Below, in pieces: positions 1 to 5,347 of a DNA stretch of 5,863 nucleotides; position 1 is the stretch's first letter, and each line of letters opens with the position of its first letter. This stretch comes from Mycobacterium sp. GTDB taxonomy: Bacteria > Actinomycetota > Actinomycetes > Mycobacteriales > Mycobacteriaceae. The notes beneath the pieces are model-generated. The model was given only the letters and a program-made list of their open reading frames with translations, was not told the DNA's origin and did no database searches. The translations under genes were made by a program, and so were the position numbers. The DNA lies in assembly GCA_018500005.2 (NCBI GenBank), contig JAHBAP020000502.1, forward strand, positions 1 through 5,863, given 5' to 3'.

Positions 1-80
1 CGTTCTGGCCGCCCCCCCGCGAGGGCCCGCGGGCGTTGTCCCCCGTATGCACCCGGCCACCGGGACCTCCCCCCCCGTTC
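1..80. other. Suspected low-quality contig end
   Basis: Three C-runs lie at 12-18 (7), 40-44 (5) and 69-76 (8), a density not seen elsewhere in the window. They fall inside the methyltransferase frame just after SAM motif I, where they give runs of Gly (264-267, 284-286) and a Gly at 275, just before the acidic residue of motif II. The frame stays open, so these look like substitutions towards G on the minus strand rather than indels. That is the pattern of no-signal cycles called as G in two-colour Illumina chemistry at read ends. Protein residues 264-288 should not be trusted. Confidence 0.65.
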
Positions 81-865
81 AATGCGGCCGCGAACAGGCC
101 GGCACCGCCGTAGAGGTCCCAGGCCCTGCGCGCTCCCGGCGCGGCCGCCCACTGCCGGACCAAAGCGGTGTAGACCCCGGCCGCCTCGCGGTGGGATTGC
201 CAGAACGCGGTGATCGGCAGGCGCCAGACCCGGTCGCCGGCCCGTTGCACGGTCCTGCGTTCACCCTCGACCAGGGTGGGCTCCCGATCGTGGGTGGTGA
301 GCACGTGGCGTCGGCCGTCGTCGTCGATCACCACATGCAGCCGGTCTCCGGCCCGCCACCGCGGCCCGTCGAGGCCATCGACCATTCCGGCGGGCAGTTG
401 GGCGCAGCGCAGGTCGGTGACCAACTCGGTGCTGTGATAGCGATGCAGACCGGCCCGGCCGTCGGCGCCGACATCGAGTTGCAGCCGGGTCCGCCAGCCG
501 AGCGGAGCGCCGGAACCAACCGGTTCGGCCAGTCCGTTCCACTCGTGATTGCCAAGCCGCGCAAGCTGATTGGCCACCACCTGACCCTTGATCCTGCGGA
601 CCGCATCCGGATCGACGAAGGCCAGGTCGCAGCAGCCCGCTCCGTCCGGGCCGGCCACCGGACACAACGAGTCGATCCGGTCGGCGGAGGCCTCGAGGAC
701 TTCGACGGCGTCGGCGAGCCAGTAGGAGCCGCGCTGGGACGTCACCCGAACTCGGACCAACTCCCCCGGTAACGCATAGCGCACGAACACCACCCGGCCG
801 TCCTCGCGGGCCACGCAGCTGCCCCCGTTGGCCGCGTCGCCGGTGCGCAGCACCAGGTCGCTCAC
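1..865 (-). CDS. TrmA/RlmD-family class I SAM-dependent RNA methyltransferase (m5U type), 3' end missing
   Basis: Likely transfers a methyl group from S-adenosylmethionine to C5 of a uridine in tRNA or rRNA; orthologue by order and sequence of M. tuberculosis Rv2689c. The 288 visible residues show an N-terminal TRAM-like beta-barrel (about 1-60), a cysteine cluster (C68, C78, C79) with C154 further on, consistent with the [4Fe-4S] site of the RlmD subgroup, the FWQSH motif (221-225) matching the F-x-Q motif of the family, and SAM motif I WDLYGGAGLFAA (249-260). The catalytic Cys and Glu lie in the C-terminal part beyond the window. Start is GTG at 865-863, sharing GTGA with the stop of the transporter gene upstream, so the two are probably co-transcribed and translationally coupled; no strong Shine-Dalgarno is visible. 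The cysteine spacing is unusual (C-x9-CC rather than C-x5-C-x2-C). Residues 264-288 are G-rich and probably corrupted by sequencing error. Family certain, exact substrate unknown. Confidence 0.9.
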   Translation of the reverse strand, partial: MSDLVLRTGDAANGGSCVAREDGRVVFVRYALPGELVRVRVTSQRGSYWLADAVEVLEASADRIDSLCPVAGPDGAGCCDLAFVDPDAVRRIKGQVVANQLARLGNHEWNGLAEPVGSGAPLGWRTRLQLDVGADGRAGLHRYHSTELVTDLRCAQLPAGMVDGLDGPRWRAGDRLHVVIDDDGRRHVLTTHDREPTLVEGERRTVQRAGDRVWRLPITAFWQSHREAAGVYTALVRQWAAAPGARRAWDLYGGAGLFAAALNGGGGPGGRVHTGDNARGPSRGGGQN

Positions 866-2853
866 TCCGCGAAGCCGCGGCGCACGTCTCCCGGTGCGCT
901 CTGTTCCTCGACCTGGGTGACCCGTTCGGAGGAGTTCAGTTGCCAGGGAACCGAGGTCATCATCACGTTGGGTATGAACAGCAGCCTGGTCTTGAGGCGC
1001 AGCGCGCTCTGGTTGTGCAGCACGCTCTCCCACCAGTGACCGACGACGTACTCCGGGATGAACACGGTCACCACGGTGCGCGGGGCTTCCTTGCTGATCC
1101 GCTTGATGTAGTCCAGCACCGGCCCGGTGACTTCGCGGTACGGCGAGGCGACGACCTTCAGCGGAACGCTGATATCGCTGTCCTCCCAGGCGGCGGTGAG
1201 CCTGCGGGTCTCGCCGTCGTCGACGTTGACCGTCAGCGCCTCCAGCACATCGGGCCGGGTGGCGCGTGCGTAGGCCAGCGCCCGCAGGGTCGGCAACTGG
1301 AGGTTGGACACCAGCACAACCGCGTGGTTGCGGCTGGGCAGGATGATCTGGCGCTCCTCCTGCTCGGGGGTCAGTTCCCGGGAGACCGTGGCGTAGTGGC
1401 GGTTGATCGCCTTCATCATCACGAACAGGACACCCATCGCCAGGATGGCGATCCATGCGCCGGCCATGAACTTCGTAACCAACACAATGAGCAACACGGT
1501 GCCGGTCGCGATGAAGCCGATGGTGTTGATGACCCTGGAGCGGATCATCCGGCGCCGTTCGACCGGGTCCTCCTCTACTGCCAACAGCCGCGTCCAGTGC
1601 CGCACCATGCCGATCTGGCTCAGCGTGAAGGAGATGAACACGCCCACGATGTAAAGCTGGATGAGGTGGGTCACCTCGGCGTTGAAGGCGACGATGAACG
1701 CGATCGCGGCCAGCGCCAGGAACACGATGCCGTTGGAGAAGGCCAACCGGTCACCGCGGGTGTGCAACTGCCGCGGCAGATAGCGGTCCTGGGCCAGGAT
1801 CGAGCCGAGCACCGGGAAGCCGTTGAATGCGGTGTTGGCCGCCAGCACGAGGATCAGAGCGGTGACGCCGGTGATCAGGTAGAGCCCGACCGGAAAGTCG
1901 CGGAAGACACTGTCGGCCAGCTGGGCGACCAGGGTCTTCTGGTGGTAGTCGGCCGGGGCGCCGACCAACTGCTCCTCGGGCCGCTCGGCCATCTTCACGC
2001 CGGTGTCGTTGGCCAGCACGATCATGCCCATGAACATGGTGACTGCCAGGGCGCCGAGCATGGTCAACGTGGTGGCGGCGTTGCGAGACTTCGGCTTACG
2101 GAAGGCCGGTACGCCGTTGCTGATCGCCTCCACGCCCGTCAGCGCGGCGCAACCGGACGAGAACGCCCGGGCCAGCAGGAACACCATGGCGAATCCCATG
2201 ATGTCGCCGTGCTCGGAGTGCAGTTCGAAGCCTGCCGACTCGGCACGCAACTCATGCCCCAGCACATGGATCTGGAAGAAACCCCACGCCAGCATCAGGA
2301 ACATCCCGACGATGAATGCGTAGGTGGGGATGGCGAACGCGGTGCCGGATTCCCGGATGCCGCGCAGGTTAATCGCCGTCAACAACACGATTGCGGTCAC
2401 AGCGAAGATCACTTTGTGCTGGGCGATGAACGGAACGGCCGAGCCGATGTTGGACATCGCCGAGGCCATCGACACTGCGACGGTCAGCACATAGTCGACG
2501 AGGAGCGCACTGGCCACGGTGAGCCCGGCGGTCGGTCCGAGGTTGGTCGTCACCACCTCGTAGTCGCCGCCACCGGACGGGTAGGCGTGCACGTTCTGCC
2601 GGTAGGACGCGACCACGACCAGCATGACGAAGGCGACGGCCACACCGATCCAGGGCGCCATCGCGTACGCGGACAGACCCGCGACGGAGAGCACCAGGAA
2701 GATCTCCTCCGGCGCGTAGGCCACCGACGACATGGCGTCGGAGGCGAACACCGGCAGGGCGATGCGCTTGGGCAGCAGCGTGTGGGCCAACTTGTCACTG
2801 CGGAACGGTTCCCCGATCAGCAGCCTGCGCACGCCCTTGGAAAACGTGGACAC
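862..2853 (-). CDS. KimA-like APC/KUP-superfamily transporter, probable K+ (proton-coupled) importer
   Basis: A 663-residue membrane transporter, orthologue of M. tuberculosis Rv2690c, usually called an amino-acid permease or unknown membrane protein. It aligns with Bacillus subtilis KimA (YdaO), a K+:H+ symporter, over its whole length: LLIGEPFRSD (11-20), ASDAMSSVAY (37-46), SYRQ...AYPSGGG (83-96), LLVDYVLTVAVS (117-128), FSSGCAALTGVEAISN (231-246), ANTAFNGFP (339-347), RGDRLAFSNGI (366-376), LYIVGVF (400-406) and HNQSAL near the C-terminus (613-618). About 12 membrane helices lie between residues 30 and 483, then a cytoplasmic UspA-like domain (about 508-640). Counterparts of the KimA residues I recall as K+ ligands are present: D39, Y46, Y121, T124, S128, T239, Y401. 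Start chosen at GTG 2853 because it gives the N-terminus expected from KimA; TTG 2862 is the alternative. A longer open frame to 3171 would overlap ceoB and is unlikely. Divergent from ceoB; followed by the methyltransferase with a 4-base overlap. Fold certain; K+ as substrate is inference. Confidence 0.9.
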   Translation of the reverse strand: MSTFSKGVRRLLIGEPFRSDKLAHTLLPKRIALPVFASDAMSSVAYAPEEIFLVLSVAGLSAYAMAPWIGVAVAFVMLVVVASYRQNVHAYPSGGGDYEVVTTNLGPTAGLTVASALLVDYVLTVAVSMASAMSNIGSAVPFIAQHKVIFAVTAIVLLTAINLRGIRESGTAFAIPTYAFIVGMFLMLAWGFFQIHVLGHELRAESAGFELHSEHGDIMGFAMVFLLARAFSSGCAALTGVEAISNGVPAFRKPKSRNAATTLTMLGALAVTMFMGMIVLANDTGVKMAERPEEQLVGAPADYHQKTLVAQLADSVFRDFPVGLYLITGVTALILVLAANTAFNGFPVLGSILAQDRYLPRQLHTRGDRLAFSNGIVFLALAAIAFIVAFNAEVTHLIQLYIVGVFISFTLSQIGMVRHWTRLLAVEEDPVERRRMIRSRVINTIGFIATGTVLLIVLVTKFMAGAWIAILAMGVLFVMMKAINRHYATVSRELTPEQEERQIILPSRNHAVVLVSNLQLPTLRALAYARATRPDVLEALTVNVDDGETRRLTAAWEDSDISVPLKVVASPYREVTGPVLDYIKRISKEAPRTVVTVFIPEYVVGHWWESVLHNQSALRLKTRLLFIPNVMMTSVPWQLNSSERVTQVEEQSAPGDVRRGFAE

Positions 2854-2861
2854 GAGTGCCA

Positions 2862-2867
2862 AGGGTA
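2862..2867 (-). promoter_or_regulatory. Candidate -10 element for the KimA-like gene, possibly leaderless
   Basis: TACCCT on the minus strand ends 8 bases before the GTG start at 2853. With usual -10 to start-site spacing, transcription would begin at or next to the GTG, giving a leaderless mRNA, which is common in mycobacteria. The lack of any Shine-Dalgarno before this GTG agrees. No convincing -35 element is visible. Confidence 0.35.
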
Positions 2868-2887
2868 AGCCTTGAGCCGAATCGCGG

Positions 2888-2893
2888 TAGCGT
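2888..2893 (+). promoter_or_regulatory. Candidate -10 element for ceoB-ceoC
   Basis: TAGCGT fits TANNNT and would place the start site near 2900, leaving a leader of about 30 bases that contains the ceoB ribosome binding site. The -35 region is not recognisable, as is usual for mycobacterial promoters. Confidence 0.35.
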
Positions 2894-2915
2894 TTGGTCG
2901 GGGCACGAGCCAGGC

Positions 2916-2922
2916 GAGAGGA
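2916..2922 (+). promoter_or_regulatory. ceoB: Ribosome binding site of ceoB
   Basis: GAGAGGA lies 7 bases before GTG at 2930. This strong Shine-Dalgarno match fixes GTG 2930 as the start, in preference to the in-frame upstream TTG at 2894, which would also place the added residues ahead of the Rossmann beta-1 strand. Confidence 0.8.
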
Positions 2923-2929
2923 CTCACAC

Positions 2930-3601
2930 GTGCGGGTAGTGGTGATGGGCTGTGGCCGGGTCGGCGCCTCCCTTGCCGAGGCGCTGTCCCGCCTCGGCCA
3001 CGAGGTGGCGATCATCGACCGCGACCCGACGGCCTTCCACCGGCTCTCCCCCGAGTTCAACGGCGAGCAGATCACCGGTATGGGATTCGACCGGGAAGTG
3101 TTGCTACGCGCGGGAATTGAGAACGCCGACGCCTTCGCCGCGGTCTCCTCCGGCGACAACTCCAACATCATCTCGGCCCGGGTTGCCCGGGAGATGTTCG
3201 GGGTGCAGCGCGTGGTGGCCCGGATCTACGACGCCAAACGCGCCGCGGTCTACGAACGACTGGGCATCCCCACCATCGCCACCGTGCCGTGGACCACCGA
3301 CCGCTTGCTGAACACCCTGACCCACGATGGGGAGACCGCGAAGTGGCGTGACCCGACCGGCACCGTCGCCGTCTGCGAGGCGACTCTGCATGACAACTGG
3401 GCCGGTATGCGCGTCACCGCCCTGGAGGAGGCCACCGGGGGGCGGGTGGCGTTCCTGATCCGGTTCGGCACCGGGATTCTGCCGGAGCCGAAGACCGTCA
3501 TCCAGGCCGGCGACCAGGTGTATCTCGCGGCGGTGTCCGGTCACGCCGCCGAAGCGCTGGCCATCGCCGCGCAACCACCCGCGGAAGGAGTCGGAGAATG
3601 A
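2930..3601 (+). CDS. ceoB: CeoB, TrkA-type K+ transport regulatory subunit (KTN/RCK)
   Basis: Cytoplasmic nucleotide-binding subunit controlling a K+ transporter; orthologue of M. tuberculosis Rv2691 (ceoB, also trkA). The 223 residues begin with a Rossmann TrkA_N domain: VVVMGCGRVG (3-12) carries the G-x-G-x-x-G dinucleotide loop, D30 at the end of beta-2 is placed to bind an adenosine ribose, SSGDNSN (73-79) follows beta-4, and VVARIYD (95-101) follows beta-5. A TrkA_C/RCK_C domain covers about 145-205. E. coli TrkA has two such units in one chain; here there is one, with the second encoded next door by ceoC. GTG start with a good Shine-Dalgarno; the stop overlaps the ceoC start as ATGA. 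No trkH or trkG gene is in the window. Identity of family certain; the partner membrane protein is not shown by the sequence. Confidence 0.95.
   Translation: MRVVVMGCGRVGASLAEALSRLGHEVAIIDRDPTAFHRLSPEFNGEQITGMGFDREVLLRAGIENADAFAAVSSGDNSNIISARVAREMFGVQRVVARIYDAKRAAVYERLGIPTIATVPWTTDRLLNTLTHDGETAKWRDPTGTVAVCEATLHDNWAGMRVTALEEATGGRVAFLIRFGTGILPEPKTVIQAGDQVYLAAVSGHAAEALAIAAQPPAEGVGE
3585..3590 (+). promoter_or_regulatory. ceoC: Ribosome binding site of ceoC inside the end of ceoB
   Basis: AAGGAG lies 7 bases before ATG 3598, within the last ceoB codons. With the ATGA overlap this supports coupled translation of the two subunits in similar amounts. Confidence 0.8.
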
Positions 3602-4263
3602 AGGTCGCGATCGCCGGCGCCGGCGCGGTCGGCCGTTCCATCGCCCGCGAACTGGTGGAGAACTCCTACGAGGTCACCCTCATCGAGCGCAACCCGGGCC
3701 ACTACGACGTCGACGCGATCCCGGCCGCCGCCTGGATCTACGGCGACGCCTGTGAACTGAGTCTGCTGGAGACGGTCAACCTCGAGCAGTTCGACGTTGT
3801 GATCGCCGCCACCGGCGACGACAAGGCCAACGTGGTGTTCTCGCTGCTGGCCAAGACCGAGTTCGCGGTGCCCCGAGTGATTGCACGCATCAACGACCCG
3901 CGCAACGAGTGGCTGTTCGACAGCGCCTGGGGCGTCGACGTGGCGGTGTCCACACCGCGGATGCTGGCCTCGCTGGTCGAGGAGGCCTTCGCGGTCGGCG
4001 ACGTGGTGCGCCTGCTGGAGTTCCGCAAGGGCAACGCCAACCTGGTGGAGATCACCCTGCCGGAGGACACCCCGTGGGGCGGGCGGCCGGTGCGCAAGCT
4101 GAACCTTCCCCGCGACGTCGCCCTGGTGACCATTCTGCGGGGGCCGCGGGTGATCGTTCCCGAACCCGATCAGCCCTTGGAGGGTGGCGACGAGCTGTTG
4201 TTCGTGGCCGCGCCCGACGTCGAGGGCGAACTGCGCAGCCTGCTGACCGACGGGCCGCCCTGA
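3598..4263 (+). CDS. ceoC: CeoC, second TrkA-type K+ transport regulatory subunit (KTN/RCK)
   Basis: Paralogue and probable partner of CeoB; orthologue of M. tuberculosis Rv2692 (ceoC, also trkB). The 221 residues show VAIAGAGAVG (3-12) with the G-x-G-x-x-G loop, E30 as the acidic residue closing beta-2 (acid at this place usually favours NAD(H) over NADP(H)), IYGDA (47-51), ATGDDKAN (71-78) and VIARIND (94-100), followed by a TrkA_C domain at about 136-208. Together with CeoB it gives the two KTN-TrkA_C units found in one E. coli TrkA chain, suggesting a mixed CeoB/CeoC ring. ATG 3598 overlaps the ceoB stop. The last 94 bases overlap the convergent DUF3159 gene, so there is no room for an intergenic terminator after ceoC and none is visible. 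Confidence 0.95.
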   Translation: MKVAIAGAGAVGRSIARELVENSYEVTLIERNPGHYDVDAIPAAAWIYGDACELSLLETVNLEQFDVVIAATGDDKANVVFSLLAKTEFAVPRVIARINDPRNEWLFDSAWGVDVAVSTPRMLASLVEEAFAVGDVVRLLEFRKGNANLVEITLPEDTPWGGRPVRKLNLPRDVALVTILRGPRVIVPEPDQPLEGGDELLFVAAPDVEGELRSLLTDGPP

Positions 4264-4889
4264 GCGTGTAGCGCCCGCTGGGCCGCCCGGATGGCCAGGT
4301 AGGTCACCAGCGCCGCGACGGCGGTCAGCGGCCACCCCATGGCGATCCGGGCAACACCGAGCCAACCGGTCTTATCGGCGTCGTAGAGGTGGTGCTGCAC
4401 GACGAAACGCGCGCCGAACACCGCCACCCAGGTCAAAGTGGCCAGGTCGAAGGCCAGCACCGCCCGGCGTGAACCCCGCCAGGCCCGGTCGTGCCCGTTG
4501 ACCCAACTCCAGACGTAACCCACCACCGGCCGGCGGACCAGCACCGAGACGGCGAACACGATGGCCCAGATCAGCGAGGTCCAGATACCCAGCAGGAAAT
4601 AACCCTTGGATGCGCCGACGAACCAGGCGATCAACGCGCTGACCCCGACACCGAAGAATCCGGCCAGTGCCGGCTGTAGTGAATCTCTCCTGATCAGACG
4701 CCAGATCAGGATCGCCGCGGCGACGGACAAGGCGGCGGACAGTGCGGGTAGCAGACCGAACGCGGTATTGACCGGCACCAGCACCGCGACCGGAAGAGCG
4801 GAGTAGATCAGCCCGCTCACGCCGCCCATCTGGCCCAGCAGAGCCTGGCCGGGAGTCGGCTTGGCCTGCTGCTCCGACTCCGGGGTCAA
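4170..4889 (-). CDS. DUF3159 integral membrane protein, function unknown
   Basis: A 239-residue polytopic membrane protein of unknown function, orthologue of M. tuberculosis Rv2693c. After a polar N-terminus (1-22) there are about six hydrophobic segments: roughly 24-48, 50-64, 73-92, 96-117, 145-165 and 178-202. Between the fourth and fifth lies a conserved-looking cytoplasmic or periplasmic loop with GYVWSWVNGHDRAWR (124-138). Start chosen at TTG 4889 because it shares TTGA with the stop of the OB-fold gene upstream; ATG at residue 21 (4829) would lose the polar N-terminus and is less likely. The tail from about residue 211 is Ser/Pro-rich, has no membrane segment and is encoded antisense to the end of ceoC; from memory the M. 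tuberculosis protein is about 223 residues, so the stop seems to have moved downstream here. No function is proposed; adjacency to K+ genes is suggestive only. Confidence 0.85.
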   Translation of the reverse strand: MTPESEQQAKPTPGQALLGQMGGVSGLIYSALPVAVLVPVNTAFGLLPALSAALSVAAAILIWRLIRRDSLQPALAGFFGVGVSALIAWFVGASKGYFLLGIWTSLIWAIVFAVSVLVRRPVVGYVWSWVNGHDRAWRGSRRAVLAFDLATLTWVAVFGARFVVQHHLYDADKTGWLGVARIAMGWPLTAVAALVTYLAIRAAQRALHAQGGPSVSRLRSSPSTSGAATNNSSSPPSKG

Positions 4890-5257
4890 CGCTGAATCTC
4901 GTAGTGCGGGTTGTAGATCGCCTTGCTGCCGTTGTCGAGCTTGCCCAGCCGGCCGCGCACCCGAAGAGTGCGACCGCATTCGATACCCGGAATCCGCCGC
5001 TGTCCCAGCCAGACCAGGGTGACGTTGTCGGTGCCGTCGAAGAACTCGGCGCGGACCCCGCCCGCACAGCCCTTGCCGTTGGTCTCCACGCTGCGCAGAG
5101 TGCCGACCATGGTCACCTCCTGGCCGCGCTCACAATCGATCGCGCGCTGCGCGCCGGTGCTGGCGGCCTCCCCGGTGAGCTCCTCGGCGTCGCGCTCCTC
5201 CGGATGCTCCGTGAGCTTCCGGGTAAGCCGCCGCACAAAACCTTCGGTCGTGGCCAT
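4886..5257 (-). CDS. OB-fold nucleic-acid-binding domain protein, small
   Basis: A 123-residue soluble protein, orthologue of M. tuberculosis Rv2694c. The N-terminal 38 residues are charged and probably helical (LTRKLTEHPEERDAEEL at 11-27). From about 47 to 121 the pattern of short beta strands fits a single OB-fold of the tRNA_anti/RecG-wedge kind: EVTMVGTLRSVE (47-58), VRAEFFDGTDNVTLVWLG (68-85), RTLRVRGRLG (96-105) and AIYNPHYEI (113-121), where the Y-N-P-x-Y-E ending is typical of RecG-like OB domains. It could bind single-stranded DNA or RNA, but no target is visible. ATG 5257 follows AGGA at 5268-5265 with 7 bases between. It is the first gene of a two-gene unit with the DUF3159 gene (4-base overlap). 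Fold assignment is from pattern; role unknown. Confidence 0.88.
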   Translation of the reverse strand: MATTEGFVRRLTRKLTEHPEERDAEELTGEAASTGAQRAIDCERGQEVTMVGTLRSVETNGKGCAGGVRAEFFDGTDNVTLVWLGQRRIPGIECGRTLRVRGRLGKLDNGSKAIYNPHYEIQR

Positions 5258-5295
5258 AACGCGTTCCTGGGCCTCTCTCCTGAAGCTTGATTGCC

Positions 5296-5306
5296 ACCGT
5301 CACGGT
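5296..5306. repeat. Short perfect dyad ACCGT-C-ACGGT
   Basis: An 11-base inverted repeat with a single central base, sitting about midway between the divergent starts and overlapping the candidate minus-strand -10. It could be an operator half of a small regulator, but a dyad this short occurs by chance in GC-rich DNA. It does not match the mycobacterial LexA box. Confidence 0.3.
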
Positions 5307-5313
5307 AGACCTC

Positions 5314-5341
5314 TTGTCGCCGCCGCGCCACGGGCCATACT
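5314..5341 (+). promoter_or_regulatory. Candidate promoter of the hydrolase-like gene, leaderless
   Basis: TTGTCG (5314-5319) and CATACT (5336-5341) are separated by 16 bases and resemble -35 and -10 elements of a SigA-type promoter. Only 6 bases separate the -10 from the GTG at 5348, so transcription would start at the GTG itself. The absence of any Shine-Dalgarno before this GTG fits a leaderless mRNA. Confidence 0.5.
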
Positions 5342-5347
5342 CATGCC

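Larger units (their letters stand above)
2854..2929. promoter_or_regulatory. Divergent control region between the KimA-like gene and ceoB
   Basis: These 76 bases separate two divergent genes and must hold both promoters. A minus-strand TACCCT (2862-2867) and a plus-strand TAGCGT (2888-2893) each fit the mycobacterial -10 form TANNNT. Because the two hexamers are only about 20 bases apart, polymerase binding at one would probably interfere with the other, giving an easy way to co-regulate a transporter and its TrkA-type neighbours. I see no clear operator palindrome and no riboswitch; the region is too short for a ydaO-type c-di-AMP riboswitch. Confidence 0.6.
5258..5347. promoter_or_regulatory. 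Divergent intergenic region, OB-fold gene / hydrolase-like gene
   Basis: Ninety bases between divergent genes, with the leader and AGGA ribosome site of the OB-fold gene on the left, a short perfect dyad in the middle and a likely promoter for the hydrolase-like gene on the right. On the minus strand TACCGT (5302-5307) fits TANNNT and could be the -10 of the OB-fold gene, giving a leader of roughly 35-40 bases. No RNA gene or terminator is evident. Confidence 0.5.

Noticed and set aside
47..772. Plus-strand open frame of 241 codons at the left end
   Set aside because: It is antisense to the methyltransferase, whose minus-strand frame carries recognisable TRAM, cysteine and SAM motifs.
940..2868. 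Long plus-strand open frame of 642 codons opposite the transporter gene
   Set aside because: It is an exact antisense shadow in high-GC DNA, with a His/Gln/Asp/Gly/Arg-rich composition and no domain, while the minus strand encodes a clearly conserved transporter.
2854..2929. c-di-AMP (ydaO-type) riboswitch upstream of the KimA-like gene
   Set aside because: The gap is too short for this large riboswitch and shows no matching structure; the mRNA may even be leaderless.
2854..3171. N-terminal extension of the transporter to an upstream ATG at 3171
   Set aside because: It would overlap ceoB by about 240 bases, the extra residues look like shadow coding, and KimA-type proteins begin at the segment reached from GTG 2853.
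4240..4290. Rho-independent terminator between ceoC and the DUF3159 gene
   Set aside because: The genes overlap and no GC stem followed by a T-run is present on either strand.
3541..4365. Minus-strand open frame opposite ceoC and the end of ceoB
   Set aside because: Shadow of two genes with clear Rossmann motifs; composition is low-complexity and no domain is visible.
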